The translations under genes were made by a program, and so were the position numbers. DNA of 54,597 nucleotides from assembly GCA_029907105.1 (NCBI GenBank), contig JARYMM010000022.1:1-54597 (forward strand). The letters are read 5' to 3'. A model generated the notes under the pieces. It saw only the letters and a list, made by a program, of their open reading frames with translations, had not been told where the DNA came from and did no database searches. Source of the stretch: Anaerolineae bacterium. GTDB lineage: Bacteria; Chloroflexota; Anaerolineae; UBA3071. Positions 1-7,864 of this stretch are shown piece by piece (within the stretch, counting starts at the first letter, position 1; each line of letters begins with the position of its first letter).

Positions 1-14
1 TAGGAGCGCAGCGA

Positions 15-66
15 CGAAGAATCTCGTTCTGGAGTGGCAAAGTGTCGGCCTCGAAGAGATTCTTCG
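15..66. repeat. Inverted repeat of an interspersed palindromic repeat
   Basis: The arms CGAAGAATCTC (15-25) and GAGATTCTTCG (56-66) are perfect 11-base inverse complements. Up to about 130 the flank continues with a GCTCAGAGTGACAG-type tail. A related island lies at 36713-36840. It fills the space before moaA and carries no gene. Confidence 0.7.
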
Positions 67-169
67 CTCCCCTTCGCCTTCGCTCAGGGCAGGCCCTGCG
101 GTCGCTCAGAGTGACAGCGAGCAGCGAACCATCGTAGAAGCAGACAGTGCTGGGGAAGGAGAGCCGGGG

Positions 170-1147
170 ATGCGGGATTCCTTCGGCCGCCGCATTCATT
201 ACCTGCGCCTCTCGCTGACCGATGCCTGCAACCTGCGCTGTGTCTACTGCCTGCCCGAAGGCATACGCTTTCGCCCATCGGCGGAACTGTTGCAGGATGA
301 CGAGGTTCTGGCCATCGTGCGGGCAGCGGCCAGCCTGGGCATAGACAAGGTGCGGCTGACAGGGGGCGAGCCGACGGTGCGCGCCGGCGTGGTGGAGCTG
401 GTGCGGGCCATCGCTGCCGTGCCTGGCCTGGATGATCTTTCCATGACCACCAATGGCCTGTTGCTGCGGGAGCTGGCCGAACCTCTGGCCCGGGCAGGGC
501 TGCGCCGCGTCAACATCAGCCTGGACACGCTGGACCGGCAGAAATTTTTCTGTCTGACGCGGCGCGACCGTTTCGACGACGTGTGGGCGGGCATCGAGGC
601 GGCGGAGGCGGCGGGATTGGGCCCCATCAAGATCAACACCGTCGTCGTGCGCGGCCACAACGAAGAGGACGTGGTCGGCCTGGCCCGGCTGACGCTGGAG
701 CGGGGCTGGGACGTGCGCTTCATCGAGCTGATGCCCCTGGGCCGGCTGAGTGAGTTCGCTGCGGATGGCTTTGTGCCCTCGTCGGAGACGAAGGCGCGCA
801 TCGAGGCTGCGCTGGGACCGTTGCTCCTGGAACCGGGCAATGATGGTCAGGAGGCTGCCTGCTACTACCGGCTTGCGGGAGCCCGCGGTCGCATCGGCCT
901 CATCAGTTCGGTGACGGCGCCGTTTTGCCAGCGCTGCAACCGGCTGCGGGTCACGGCCGATGGCCGTCTGCGGCTTTGTTTGTTGCAAGATGCGGAAGTA
1001 GACCTGCTGACGCCGCTGCGCAGCGGTTGCAGCTTCGAGGAATTGCGGGAACTGATCGCTGAGGGCATACGCCACAAGCCATCGGGACACCGTCTGGCGG
1101 AGGCGATTCACCCGCAAGCGCGGGCCATGTCGCAGGTCGGCGGATAG
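170..1147 (+). CDS. moaA: GTP 3',8-cyclase MoaA (molybdenum cofactor)
   Basis: This radical SAM enzyme converts GTP to 3',8-cyclo-7,8-dihydro-GTP, the first step of molybdopterin synthesis in the cytosol. The 325-residue protein has the normal MoaA length. The N-terminal cluster motif is DACNLRCVYC (Cys20, Cys24, Cys27). GGEPTVR and the internal TTNGLLL stretch are typical. The C-terminal second-cluster motif FCQRCNRLRVTADGRLRLC supplies three more cysteines. The end MSQVGG resembles the conserved MoaA tail. The start ATG is preceded by GGAGAGCCGGGG. No other molybdenum cofactor gene is in the window, so its operon partners, if any, lie upstream or elsewhere. The assignment is firm. Confidence 0.95.
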   Translation: MRDSFGRRIHYLRLSLTDACNLRCVYCLPEGIRFRPSAELLQDDEVLAIVRAAASLGIDKVRLTGGEPTVRAGVVELVRAIAAVPGLDDLSMTTNGLLLRELAEPLARAGLRRVNISLDTLDRQKFFCLTRRDRFDDVWAGIEAAEAAGLGPIKINTVVVRGHNEEDVVGLARLTLERGWDVRFIELMPLGRLSEFAADGFVPSSETKARIEAALGPLLLEPGNDGQEAACYYRLAGARGRIGLISSVTAPFCQRCNRLRVTADGRLRLCLLQDAEVDLLTPLRSGCSFEELRELIAEGIRHKPSGHRLAEAIHPQARAMSQVGG

Positions 1148-1159
1148 CCTGTGGGAAGT

Positions 1160-1228
1160 CCAAAGCTCAAAGTTCAAAGGGTTTGGAGGTTCGGAACCTG
1201 AAACCTGGAACCTTTGAACCTGAAACCA
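1160..1228. repeat. Quasi-palindromic short-repeat island
   Basis: The island is built from variants of GTTCAAAGG and GAACCTGAAACC. The arms GTTCAAAGG (1172-1180) and CCTTTGAAC (1211-1219) are perfect inverse complements. It fills the gap between moaA and the NifU-like gene, so it could act as a terminator-like hairpin. Confidence 0.65.
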
Positions 1229-1254
1229 ATCACAGTAAGGAGAGCAAGTGAAAC

Positions 1255-1572
1255 GTGTCGGATCAGGAGAAGACGGCTGAGAAGTCGGAATTGGAAATGA
1301 CCCTGCGTCAGCGGGTGGAGGCGGCATTGGAGAAGGTGCGCCCCTCGCTGCAGCGGGATGGCGGTGACATCGAGTTGCTGGACATCGTGGACGGTGTGGC
1401 CAGGGTGAGGTTGCAGGGCGCTTGCGCCGGCTGCCCCATGTCGCAGATGACGCTGGCCTGGGGTGTGGAGCAGGCGCTGCGCAAGGAAGTGCCGGAGATC
1501 GTACGTGTGGAGACGGATCGGCCGCTGCCTTCCTTCGGCGGCTTGCCTTTTGGCAGGCCGGCAGCCGGGTAG
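1255..1572 (+). CDS. NifU C-terminal domain Fe-S scaffold protein
   Basis: This 105-residue protein is a stand-alone NifU-C/Nfu-type domain, which assembles or carries Fe-S clusters for transfer to apoproteins. The core reads RPSLQRDGGDIELLDIVDG, followed by the cluster motif GACAGCPMSQMTL with its CxxC pair. The GTG start at 1255 has TAAGGAGAG nine bases upstream. The first 15 residues are charged and poorly conserved. It follows moaA, a 4Fe-4S enzyme, across a repeat island, so a role in supplying its clusters is plausible but is inference. The family call is firm; the physiological client is not known. Confidence 0.9.
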   Translation: MSDQEKTAEKSELEMTLRQRVEAALEKVRPSLQRDGGDIELLDIVDGVARVRLQGACAGCPMSQMTLAWGVEQALRKEVPEIVRVETDRPLPSFGGLPFGRPAAG

Positions 1573-1620
1573 AACGGAGAGTCACGACCGAAGAAGCGCT
1601 GCGCACGGGCATCTAACCAC

Positions 1621-1649
1621 TTGCCATTTGTGGTCTCTTGAGGTATGAT
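1621..1649 (+). promoter_or_regulatory. Sigma-A type promoter of the Phd/PIN toxin-antitoxin pair
   Basis: A -35 box TTGCCA (1621-1626) and a -10 box TATGAT (1644-1649) are separated by 17 bases. They lie just upstream of the antitoxin ribosome binding site AAGGAGG (1663-1669). Confidence 0.6.
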
Positions 1650-1675
1650 GCGACCACAATGCAAGGAGGGAAGCA

Positions 1676-1951
1676 ATGACCCCAATGACGGTAGGCATTC
1701 GAGATCTTAAAGCGCGGCTAAGCAGCTATGTGCAGCAAGTCAAGGCTGGATCTATGGTGGTCATTACGGAGCGGGGGCGTCCCGTGGGACGCATCGTACC
1801 GCTGAGCCCATCGGTGGAGACCCGGATACAGGAACTGATCCAGGTCGGGTTGATGGCCTGGAGCGGGCGCAAGCTGGTTCCCAGGACGCCAGTGGCACAA
1901 ACGCGAGGCAAACTGACGGTGGCCGACTTGTTGCTGGAGGACAGGGAATGA
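1676..1951 (+). CDS. Phd/YefM-family antitoxin
   Basis: This 91-residue protein has the Phd/YefM fold at its N terminus (VGIRDLKARLSSYVQQVKAG, then VVITERGRPVGRIVPL). That fold binds operator DNA and is followed by a tail that normally wraps the toxin. Here the tail is about 45 residues and ends KLTVADLLLEDRE. The ATG at 1676 sits six bases after a strong AAGGAGG. The stop overlaps the PIN toxin start by four bases (ATGA), which implies translational coupling. By analogy with VapB, it would neutralise the downstream PIN RNase and repress its own promoter. The family call is firm; the autoregulation is inferred. Confidence 0.9.
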   Translation: MTPMTVGIRDLKARLSSYVQQVKAGSMVVITERGRPVGRIVPLSPSVETRIQELIQVGLMAWSGRKLVPRTPVAQTRGKLTVADLLLEDRE

Positions 1952-2466
1952 TCCTCTACCTGGACGCCAGCGCATTGGTGAAGCGCTACGTGGCTGAACC
2001 AGGCTCAACAGAGGTAAACGAAGCGATATCCCAGGCAAGGGTGATAGGCACGGCGCTTATCAGTCGAGCGGAGGTAGCGGCCGCGCTGGCCAAAGCGGTG
2101 CGGATGGATGTGCTCACGCGAGAGGATGCGTCGGCCGCCCTTCGGGTTTTCAGGAACGAATGGCCTGACCTGGCACGGGTACAGGTGACAGAAATGGTGG
2201 CCGCCCGCGCCGATACCTTTGCCTGGGAGCACGGCCTGCGCGGCTATGACGCTGTCCACCTGGCGGCGGCATCCTTATGGCAGGATGCCATAGGCGAACG
2301 GGTGACACTTGCCACCTTCAATCACCAACTGTGGGCGGCAGCGAAACGGGTGGGATTGGTGCCCTATCCGGCCGATTTGCCGGCGTTGCTACATACGTGG
2401 CAAGCTGCCGAACGTCCTTCGCCAGCGCGAAGGCAGGGCTTCGAGCAGAAGGTGATGCAGCTATAG
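1948..2466 (+). CDS. PIN-domain ribonuclease toxin (VapC type)
   Basis: This 172-residue PIN protein is predicted to be a metal-dependent RNase toxin. The acidic residues of the family are visible: Asp in YLDASALVKRY near residue 6, Glu in SRAEVAAAL near 42, and Asp in LRGYDAVHLAAA near 100. PIN toxins usually have 130-150 residues; the excess here is a C-terminal tail after about residue 150. It is coupled to the Phd-type antitoxin by an ATGA overlap. A piece of another antitoxin follows in the same frame after the stop. Confidence 0.9.
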   Translation: MILYLDASALVKRYVAEPGSTEVNEAISQARVIGTALISRAEVAAALAKAVRMDVLTREDASAALRVFRNEWPDLARVQVTEMVAARADTFAWEHGLRGYDAVHLAAASLWQDAIGERVTLATFNHQLWAAAKRVGLVPYPADLPALLHTWQAAERPSPARRQGFEQKVMQL

Positions 2467-2583
2467 CGGCATTCTCCGCAAGGCGAGTGCAGTCTGGGCT
2501 ATCTGGCCGAACAACTGGGTATCAGCCCCTGGGAGGTCGTACATTTGCTGGAGGAACGAGGGCTGCGCGTCACCAATCTATAG
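2467..2583 (+). pseudogene. UPF0175-type antitoxin remnant
   Basis: Directly after the PIN stop, and in the same frame, the DNA reads CSLGYLAEQLGISPWEVVHL, then LEERGLRVTNL and a TAG at 2581-2583. This matches the C-terminal helix-turn-helix of UPF0175 antitoxins (pattern SLGxAAELLGxSxWE..LLxERG). There is no start codon or N-terminal half, so it is probably a decayed antitoxin. From 2584 to 2754 I see only short frame-broken coding-like pieces, such as one ending [12 protein letters not shown] at 2734, and no gene I can name. Confidence 0.45.
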
Positions 2584-2754
2584 GATGTTCTGAAGGTTCA
2601 AACAGAGGCGGCGATGATGGTTCAGTGCAAAGACCTGAGGGGCATCAGCGCGCATCTGGGGAATCGGCAAGGAGTTCCAGCCCGGGATGCGCGGGTTGGC
2701 GCGCCTGATCACCGATGAGACCATCCTGTTTTACTGATATGCTGGGGATGGATC

Positions 2755-4224
2755 GTGCGCGTGCTCTTTGTCGAAAAGCAAATTGACTACGAGCCGCAGG
2801 GCATCATGAGCATGGCCGCCGTGCTGCGAAAAGCGGGGCACGAGGTGGCGCTGACGGTGGCCACGCGGGAGGACCCGGTGGAGTTTGCCCGCCGCTACCG
2901 CCCGCACATCGTTGGTTACAGCGTGCTCACCGGCTCGCAGCGCGCCTACTTCGACCTTAATCGCCGCATCAAGGCCGCGCTTGCAGGGCGCGTCTTCTCC
3001 GTCTTCGGCGGGCCGCACCCTACCTTCTTCCCGGAAATGGTCAAGGAGCCGGGTGTGGACGGCATCTGCATCGGCGAGGGGGAAGGAGCCATCGTGGACC
3101 TGGCCAACAGCCTGGCCGAAAACGGCGCCGACGACGGAGGCGAATTGCGCCCACGCCCCGACATCCTCAACTGGTGGTTCAAGTTCGACGGCGACATCGT
3201 GCGCAACCCCGTGCGCCCGCTGATCCACGACCTGTCATCGTTGCCGCTGCCTGACCGCACGCTGGTCTACGACAAGCAGCCCACGCTGCGCTCCAGTCCC
3301 ATCAAGCATTTCATGGCCGGGCGGGGTTGCCCCTTCAATTGCACCTATTGCTTCAATCATGCCTTCTACCAGATTTACGAGGGCGAGCCGCGCGGCCTGC
3401 AGCGCCGCGTGGCCCATGTCATCGAGGAGGTCAACTGGGTGCGGGAACGCTACCCGCTGGAGCACGTGGTCTTCCTCGATGACGTCTTCGTCCTCAACCG
3501 GCGGTGGCTGGAGGAGTTTGCCGCCCGCTGGCCGCGGGAGGTGGGGCTGTCCTTTTTCTGCAACGTGCGGGCTAACCTGATCGCCCGCCGGCCGGAGATC
3601 GTGTCCCTGCTGAAGCAGGCCGGCTGCACCACGGTCAGCATGGGCGTGGAGACGGCCAACGACCGCATCCGCAACGAGCTGTTGCAGCGGCACATGAGCC
3701 GCCAGGAGATGGTCGAGACCGGGCGGCTGTTCAAGGAGGCGGGCATTCACCTGACCACGACCAACATGCTGGGCCTGCCCACAGGCACGTTGGAAGACGA
3801 CATGGAGACCATGCGGCTGAACGCGCAGGTGCAGGCCAGCTACGCCCATGCCTTCCTGTTCCAGCCCTACCCCGGCACCGAGTTGGGGCAGTTCACGCTG
3901 GAGCAGGGTTACATGAACGGCACCTTCGAGGACATTTCTTCTGTGGCCTGGGATCGTTCCATCCTCATCTTCCCCAGTGAGCTGGAGAAGCGGCAGGTGG
4001 AGCACTTGCAGCGGCTCTTCGCCCTGGGGGTGGAGTGGCCGAGGTTGGAGCCGCTGATCCGCCGCCTGATCAGGCTGCCGCACAACAGGCTGGTGGATGG
4101 CCTCTTCTGGTGGGTGCACAAACTGTTCAAGGGGTACATCATCTACCACCGTGTGCATCCCATTCGGACGAGCCTTCTCGACCTGCTCAGGAATGCTGCC
4201 CATTTCCTGCGTCTGGAAGCGTAG
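2755..4224 (+). CDS. Cobalamin-binding radical SAM protein (class B type)
   Basis: This 489-residue protein has an N-terminal B12-binding Rossmann-like domain (about residues 1-125, with [10 protein letters not shown] and [11 protein letters not shown]). A radical SAM TIM-barrel core follows, with the cluster motif CPFNCTYC (Cys192, Cys196, Cys199). Such proteins bind cobalamin and a 4Fe-4S cluster and often methylate or rearrange unactivated carbons in lipids, hopanoids or natural products. The substrate cannot be read from sequence. The GTG start at 2755 follows GGGGATGG; GTG at 2761 is an alternative. It opens a run of similar enzymes that ends at glycan genes. Confidence 0.88.
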   Translation: MRVLFVEKQIDYEPQGIMSMAAVLRKAGHEVALTVATREDPVEFARRYRPHIVGYSVLTGSQRAYFDLNRRIKAALAGRVFSVFGGPHPTFFPEMVKEPGVDGICIGEGEGAIVDLANSLAENGADDGGELRPRPDILNWWFKFDGDIVRNPVRPLIHDLSSLPLPDRTLVYDKQPTLRSSPIKHFMAGRGCPFNCTYCFNHAFYQIYEGEPRGLQRRVAHVIEEVNWVRERYPLEHVVFLDDVFVLNRRWLEEFAARWPREVGLSFFCNVRANLIARRPEIVSLLKQAGCTTVSMGVETANDRIRNELLQRHMSRQEMVETGRLFKEAGIHLTTTNMLGLPTGTLEDDMETMRLNAQVQASYAHAFLFQPYPGTELGQFTLEQGYMNGTFEDISSVAWDRSILIFPSELEKRQVEHLQRLFALGVEWPRLEPLIRRLIRLPHNRLVDGLFWWVHKLFKGYIIYHRVHPIRTSLLDLLRNAAHFLRLEA

Positions 4225-4226
4225 CG

Positions 4227-4291
4227 GTTTCAGGTTCCACATTCCAGGTTTCAGGCCAGCCTTGAACCTGGAACTCTGAAACGTGAAACGC
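4227..4291. repeat. Quasi-palindromic short-repeat island
   Basis: The island contains variants of CAGGTTCCA and TGGAACCTG. The arms GTTTCAG (4227-4233) and CTGAAAC (4276-4282) enclose CCAGGTT and AACCTGG. It has the same design as the island at 1160 and fills the gap between two radical SAM genes. Confidence 0.6.
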
Positions 4292-4309
4292 TGTTTTGGA
4301 GAGGCCGAA

Positions 4310-5773
4310 TTGCGAGTTTTGCTCATCAATCCAAAGTTCCGATTGCCCATTGATACCCGCACCACCCCGCACCTGGGGCTGGCTTATCTGGGCGCGGTGT
4401 CCGAGCAACGCGGCGACGAGGTGCGCATCTACGACGGCGACGTGGAGGAGCAGCCGGTCGAGGAGTTCGTGCGTGAATTCAAGCCGCACATCGTGGGCAT
4501 CACGGCCAACACGCCGCAGGTGATGGCTGCCTGGCGCACGGCAGCGGCGGTCAAGGCCGTGGCCGACGTGCCCGTGGTGCTGGGCGGGCCGCACGTCAGC
4601 GTCGTCTCCGAGGACCTGGATTTCGAATCCGTGCGCCGGCCGGAGGTGGACCTGGTCGTGCGCGGCGAGGGGGAAGCCACATGGACGGAGCTATGCAACC
4701 GGCTGGAGGATTTCCTGCGCTATCAGCCGGAGTGCAGCACGGCGGCACTGATGGCTCCGCAGGCCGGCGTGTGGGCAGGACTTCTGGGCATCACCTACCA
4801 GACCAGCGACGGCGAGGTGCATCGCCACCCGGATCGGCCGCCCATCGCCGACCTGGACGGGCTGCCCTGGCCTGCCTATCACCTCTTCAAGATGGAGCGC
4901 TATACCAATTTGCAGCCGACAGTGGATCGGGTGGAGGGGGCGCGCTCTTTCAGCATCATGACCTCGCGCGGCTGCCCCTACCGTTGCAGCTTCTGCTCGC
5001 AGTCCATCATGCCGGTCAAGTGGCGGGCCCGCTCGCCCGAGAACGTGCTGGCCGAGTGGCGTCATCTGGTGCAAGACCTGGGTGCCGAGGAGATCGGCGT
5101 ACTGGACGACAGCGCCAACATTCAGCGGCAGCGGCTGCACGAGCTGTGCGATCTGCTCATCGCCAACAAGCTGAACCACGTGCCCTGGATTTTCGTCAAC
5201 GGTATCCGCGCCAACCTGGCCGACCGCGAGCTTCTGGCACACATGAAGGCGGCGGGTCTCAAGCGCACCGCCTTCGGCGTCGAGTCGGGCGATCAGGTCA
5301 TCCTCAACAGCATCCACAAGCGCATTGACCTGGACACCGTCCGCCAGGCCTTCCGCAACGCCAGGGAGGCGGGCGTGGAGACCATTGGCTTCTTCATCCT
5401 GGGCCTGCCGGGCGAGACGGAGGAGACGATGGAGCGCACCATTCGCTTCGCCATCGAGTTGGACCCGCTGGTGGCCAACTTCAGCATGATGACGCCCTTC
5501 CCCGGCACGCAGGTGTACGAGCAGGTGAAGCGAGAGGGGCGATTGCTCATGGAGACCTGGGAGGATTACGTCTTCTTCGAGGGGCGGGCGCGCTACGAAA
5601 TGGGCGACCTGACGGCGGAGTTGGTGGAACGCAAGTGGCGGGAGGCCTATCGCCGCTTCTACCTGCGGCCCCGTCGCGTCCTGCGCACGCTCTTGCGCCA
5701 GGAGACCTGGCTGCAACTGCCGCGCACGCTGCGCATGGCCTGGCGGACGGTGATGCCCGGCGGCAGGCAGTAG
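4310..5773 (+). CDS. Cobalamin-binding radical SAM protein
   Basis: This protein has 487 residues from the chosen start. The B12-binding domain covers about residues 1-130 (INPKFRLPID, HIVGITANTPQ, LGGPHVSVVS) and leads to the radical SAM motif CPYRCSFC (Cys222, Cys226, Cys229). I chose TTG at 4310 because GGAGAGG lies five bases upstream and the protein then begins MRVLLINPKF, as relatives do. An in-frame GTG at 4283 would draw its first residues from the repeat island. The last 25 codons, with the stop, are copied about 960 bases downstream. The substrate is unknown. Confidence 0.85.
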   Translation: MRVLLINPKFRLPIDTRTTPHLGLAYLGAVSEQRGDEVRIYDGDVEEQPVEEFVREFKPHIVGITANTPQVMAAWRTAAAVKAVADVPVVLGGPHVSVVSEDLDFESVRRPEVDLVVRGEGEATWTELCNRLEDFLRYQPECSTAALMAPQAGVWAGLLGITYQTSDGEVHRHPDRPPIADLDGLPWPAYHLFKMERYTNLQPTVDRVEGARSFSIMTSRGCPYRCSFCSQSIMPVKWRARSPENVLAEWRHLVQDLGAEEIGVLDDSANIQRQRLHELCDLLIANKLNHVPWIFVNGIRANLADRELLAHMKAAGLKRTAFGVESGDQVILNSIHKRIDLDTVRQAFRNAREAGVETIGFFILGLPGETEETMERTIRFAIELDPLVANFSMMTPFPGTQVYEQVKREGRLLMETWEDYVFFEGRARYEMGDLTAELVERKWREAYRRFYLRPRRVLRTLLRQETWLQLPRTLRMAWRTVMPGGRQ

Positions 5774-5790
5774 GACAGGGGACAAGGAGA
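5702..5790. repeat. 89-bp direct repeat, left copy
   Basis: Bases 5702-5790 cover the last 24 codons and stop of the radical SAM gene plus the start of a GACAAGG-type island. They recur without a mismatch at 6661-6749. Seven more matching bases (5694-5700) precede after a one-base indel. The two copies flank the DUF433/DUF5615 cassette. Confidence 0.95.
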
Positions 5791-5877
5791 GGGGGTGACA
5801 AGGAGATGGGGAGACAAGGTGACGGGGAGAGAGTCTCCGTCGCTCCTTGTCTCCACCTACCTCCATCTTTCCTGTCC
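5773..5877. repeat. Quasi-palindromic GACAAGG-type island
   Basis: Nested complementary arms are visible: GGACAGG (5773-5779) with CCTGTCC (5871-5877), and GGAGACAAGG (5810-5819) with CCTTGTCTCC (5845-5854). The first half is a run of GGAGACAAGG-like units and the second half is their inverse complement. It lies between the radical SAM stop and the DUF433 start. Confidence 0.7.
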
Positions 5878-5899
5878 CAGATTGGGGAGGCAAGCGGAG

Positions 5900-6268
5900 A
5901 TGGTTGAAGTGCTTATGGAAACTCAGGAAATCATGGGGCGACTGGATGTGCTTGAGGATGCGCTCAAGCAATTGCGGGAGTTGTTGACGCCCGTCGCTGT
6001 TCCTCGAGAGGTGGGCAAGGAGACGGAACATCCGTACATTGAGCAGGTGCCGGACATCCTGAGCGGTGAGCCGATCATCAAGGGGACGCGCACCCCGGTG
6101 CGGGCTATCGTCGAGCACTGGAAGTTCGGCGATTCGCCTGAAGAGATCGCCCGCCAGCTTCCTCACCTGCGGCTGGCACAGATTTTCGATGCTCTAAGTT
6201 ACTACGATGACCACCGGGAAGAGATCGAGCGCTACATCGCTCTGAATCGGGTGCCGGTCAATGGCTGA
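5900..6268 (+). CDS. DUF433 antitoxin-like protein
   Basis: The 122-residue product has an N-terminal helical, coiled-coil-like part (MGRLDVLEDALKQLRELL). A DUF433 domain follows from about residue 45 (ILSGEPIIKGTRTPVRAIVE, then GDSPEEIARQLPHLRLAQIF and YDDHREEIERYI). DUF433 proteins are helix-turn-helix antitoxins that pair with DUF5615 PIN-like proteins. ATG 5900 was chosen because GGGAGG ends nine bases upstream; an upstream in-frame start would translate the repeat island. The stop overlaps the partner start by eight bases. Being bounded by a 89-bp direct repeat suggests that the pair moved or was duplicated as a cassette. Confidence 0.85.
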   Translation: MVEVLMETQEIMGRLDVLEDALKQLRELLTPVAVPREVGKETEHPYIEQVPDILSGEPIIKGTRTPVRAIVEHWKFGDSPEEIARQLPHLRLAQIFDALSYYDDHREEIERYIALNRVPVNG

Positions 6269-6635
6269 ACAGGCGAATGAGAATAGCCTGTCGTTGTACC
6301 TCAAACTGTACTTCGACGAGGACGTGTCCATTGACATCGTCAACAACCTGCGCACGCGGGGCTTCGATGTAATATGCGCTCGGGATGTTGGAATGCTCCA
6401 CAGGGATGACGACGCCCAACTGGCGTTTGCCGTTTCTCAGGGCCGCGCTCTGGTCACGCACAACCGGCACGATTTCGAAATGCGTCATGCTCAGTATTCG
6501 GAGGCAAGGCGAACACACTGCGGCATTATCATCGCCAGGCGGCGTCCGCGGCCATCGCATGTTGTGAGCAGATTGCTTGATCTGCTGAACCGAGTTGCTG
6601 CTGGTGAGATGATCAATCAGCTTCGGTATGTGTGA
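6261..6635 (+). CDS. DUF5615 PIN-like toxin
   Basis: This 124-residue protein begins its domain with LYLKLYFDEDVSIDIVNNLR. FDVICARDVGM and ALVTHNRHDFEMRH follow, the usual DUF5615 pattern. The Asp residues in FDEDVS and THNRHDF correspond to the predicted metal site of this PIN-like nuclease family. It overlaps the DUF433 antitoxin by eight bases. The N-terminal dozen residues (MAEQANENSLSL) lie before the domain. Toxin activity is predicted from family pairing, not shown here. Confidence 0.85.
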   Translation: MAEQANENSLSLYLKLYFDEDVSIDIVNNLRTRGFDVICARDVGMLHRDDDAQLAFAVSQGRALVTHNRHDFEMRHAQYSEARRTHCGIIIARRRPRPSHVVSRLLDLLNRVAAGEMINQLRYV

Positions 6636-6660
6636 GGTATCCGCATGCGCTGCTGCGCCA

Positions 6661-6749
6661 GAGACCTGGCTGCAACTGCCGCGCACGCTGCGCATGGCCT
6701 GGCGGACGGTGATGCCCGGCGGCAGGCAGTAGGACAGGGGACAAGGAGA
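6661..6749. repeat. 89-bp direct repeat, right copy
   Basis: This is an exact copy of 5702-5790 at an offset of 959 bases. It reproduces the 3' end of the upstream radical SAM gene here without the rest of that gene. Similarity continues loosely beyond it: both copies run on into GGGGAGACA and AGGAGAGAGT-like sequence. Confidence 0.95.
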
Positions 6750-6761
6750 CGGGGAGACAGG

Positions 6762-7346
6762 GTGACTAGGAGAGAGTTTTCATCAGTGTTTCGTCAGGTA
6801 TCCAGAGAATTGGATCTGAGCGACATCGCTCTCGAGATGGAGCAATTGTGGGCTAGGAGCATCCGTCACCTTGATAAGGGGCAAGTTGTAGAGTGGGGTG
6901 CAACCATCGTCTTGACCAAGGATAAACACTTGAGGCTGGTCGGTATCGCCGAAGGCAATGCCGAAAGTGTGACACCTGAATTGGAAATAGATGAAGGGGA
7001 AGAATTCATCGGCACTTTTCACACCCATCCCTATGAGGACGGGACGACGGGCATGGCTTTTAGTGGCATTGACATTGCAGGTGCTATCAACAACAGCGAA
7101 AAGATATCCGTCGTGCAAAGTGGTAGAGACATCTTTGCCCTTGTGCGCACCGAAGGGACACCGGTAGGGGTGGATCCTCAGCGACTCGACCAGGAGCTTA
7201 ACACAGCCTATAGAGGATATGTTGAGATGGGATTAGCTGACCAGGAGGCTCTCCTCGCTGCTAATCTTGATGCCTGCGAAAAGTACAGGCTGGCTTTCTA
7301 CTGGGGCACGGTGCCCCAAAGATTGCTGGAGGTTTATAAGCCATGA
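6762..7346 (+). CDS. JAB/MPN (JAMM) metalloprotease-like protein
   Basis: This 194-residue protein carries a JAMM-like signature GTFHTHP (His87, His89), followed by SGIDIAG (Ser101, Asp104). That is HxHP-x10-SxxD, slightly longer than the usual spacing, with Glu residues just upstream. Prokaryotic JAB proteins are zinc isopeptidases or peptidases, some in ubiquitin-like or sulfur-carrier pathways. GTG 6762 follows GGGGAG; GTG 6786 after AGGAG is an alternative. An ATG further up would lie inside the 89-bp repeat and is unlikely. It is coupled to the next gene. No E1, E2 or ubiquitin-like gene is adjacent, so the substrate is open. Confidence 0.65.
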   Translation: MTRREFSSVFRQVSRELDLSDIALEMEQLWARSIRHLDKGQVVEWGATIVLTKDKHLRLVGIAEGNAESVTPELEIDEGEEFIGTFHTHPYEDGTTGMAFSGIDIAGAINNSEKISVVQSGRDIFALVRTEGTPVGVDPQRLDQELNTAYRGYVEMGLADQEALLAANLDACEKYRLAFYWGTVPQRLLEVYKP

Positions 7347-7768
7347 AAGAGCTTTCTGCTAAAGATGATTCCAGTTTGAAGAAAACCGTGATAGAGATGA
7401 GGGAGTGGCGGCGTGCCAGGGGCATCCCTGAACCGGAGAGCGACCTCGCGGCCACAATCGCCTGGTGGAAAGCCATGAGAGCTTCCCCAGCAGAAGGCGG
7501 CCATAGGATTCTGGTTCTTGTTGGACCCGCTGCTGAGGCTGAATATCAAGCTTTCTTTCCCCGCATCCGAGCGCGAGGAAAAACACCTGATGAAGCCAAA
7601 GCACGGCTAGCCAAGGCTCTGCGTCACTACATTGACAATGCGATGGCTAGGGGCGAAATAGTGGACACCATTGAAATCCCCCTCTATGTCCTGGTACCCC
7701 CGGTTCCGGCTCAGGCTGTCCGTGAGGAAAGTGAAGGATACGAGACGGAGAATGAGCACGTTGGATGA
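7343..7768 (+). CDS. Unknown protein coupled to the JAMM gene
   Basis: I do not recognise this 141-residue protein. Its ATG overlaps the JAMM stop by four bases, so the two are translationally coupled and probably act together. The N-terminal half is charged and helical (VIEMREWRRARGIPEPESD, then TIAWWKAMRA). The middle is hydrophobic (HRILVLVGPAAEAEYQAFFP) and leads to a helical stretch (TPDEAKARLAKALRHYID) and a beta-like IEIPLYVLVPPVP. The acidic tail could be disordered. It might be the substrate or adaptor of the JAMM protein, which is a guess from coupling only. Confidence 0.6.
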   Translation: MKELSAKDDSSLKKTVIEMREWRRARGIPEPESDLAATIAWWKAMRASPAEGGHRILVLVGPAAEAEYQAFFPRIRARGKTPDEAKARLAKALRHYIDNAMARGEIVDTIEIPLYVLVPPVPAQAVREESEGYETENEHVG

Positions 7769-7864
7769 CGCTGCTCCCGGCAGGCATGGCCATCTGTTGT
7801 CTGGCGAACTACCATGTGTAATCGCCGCCCCGGTATGCATGCCATAGCGCATGGTGATGGAATC

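Noticed and set aside
5795..5899. Upstream start for the DUF433 gene
   Set aside because: It would translate the quasi-palindromic island; ATG 5900 has a good ribosome binding site and matches the domain.
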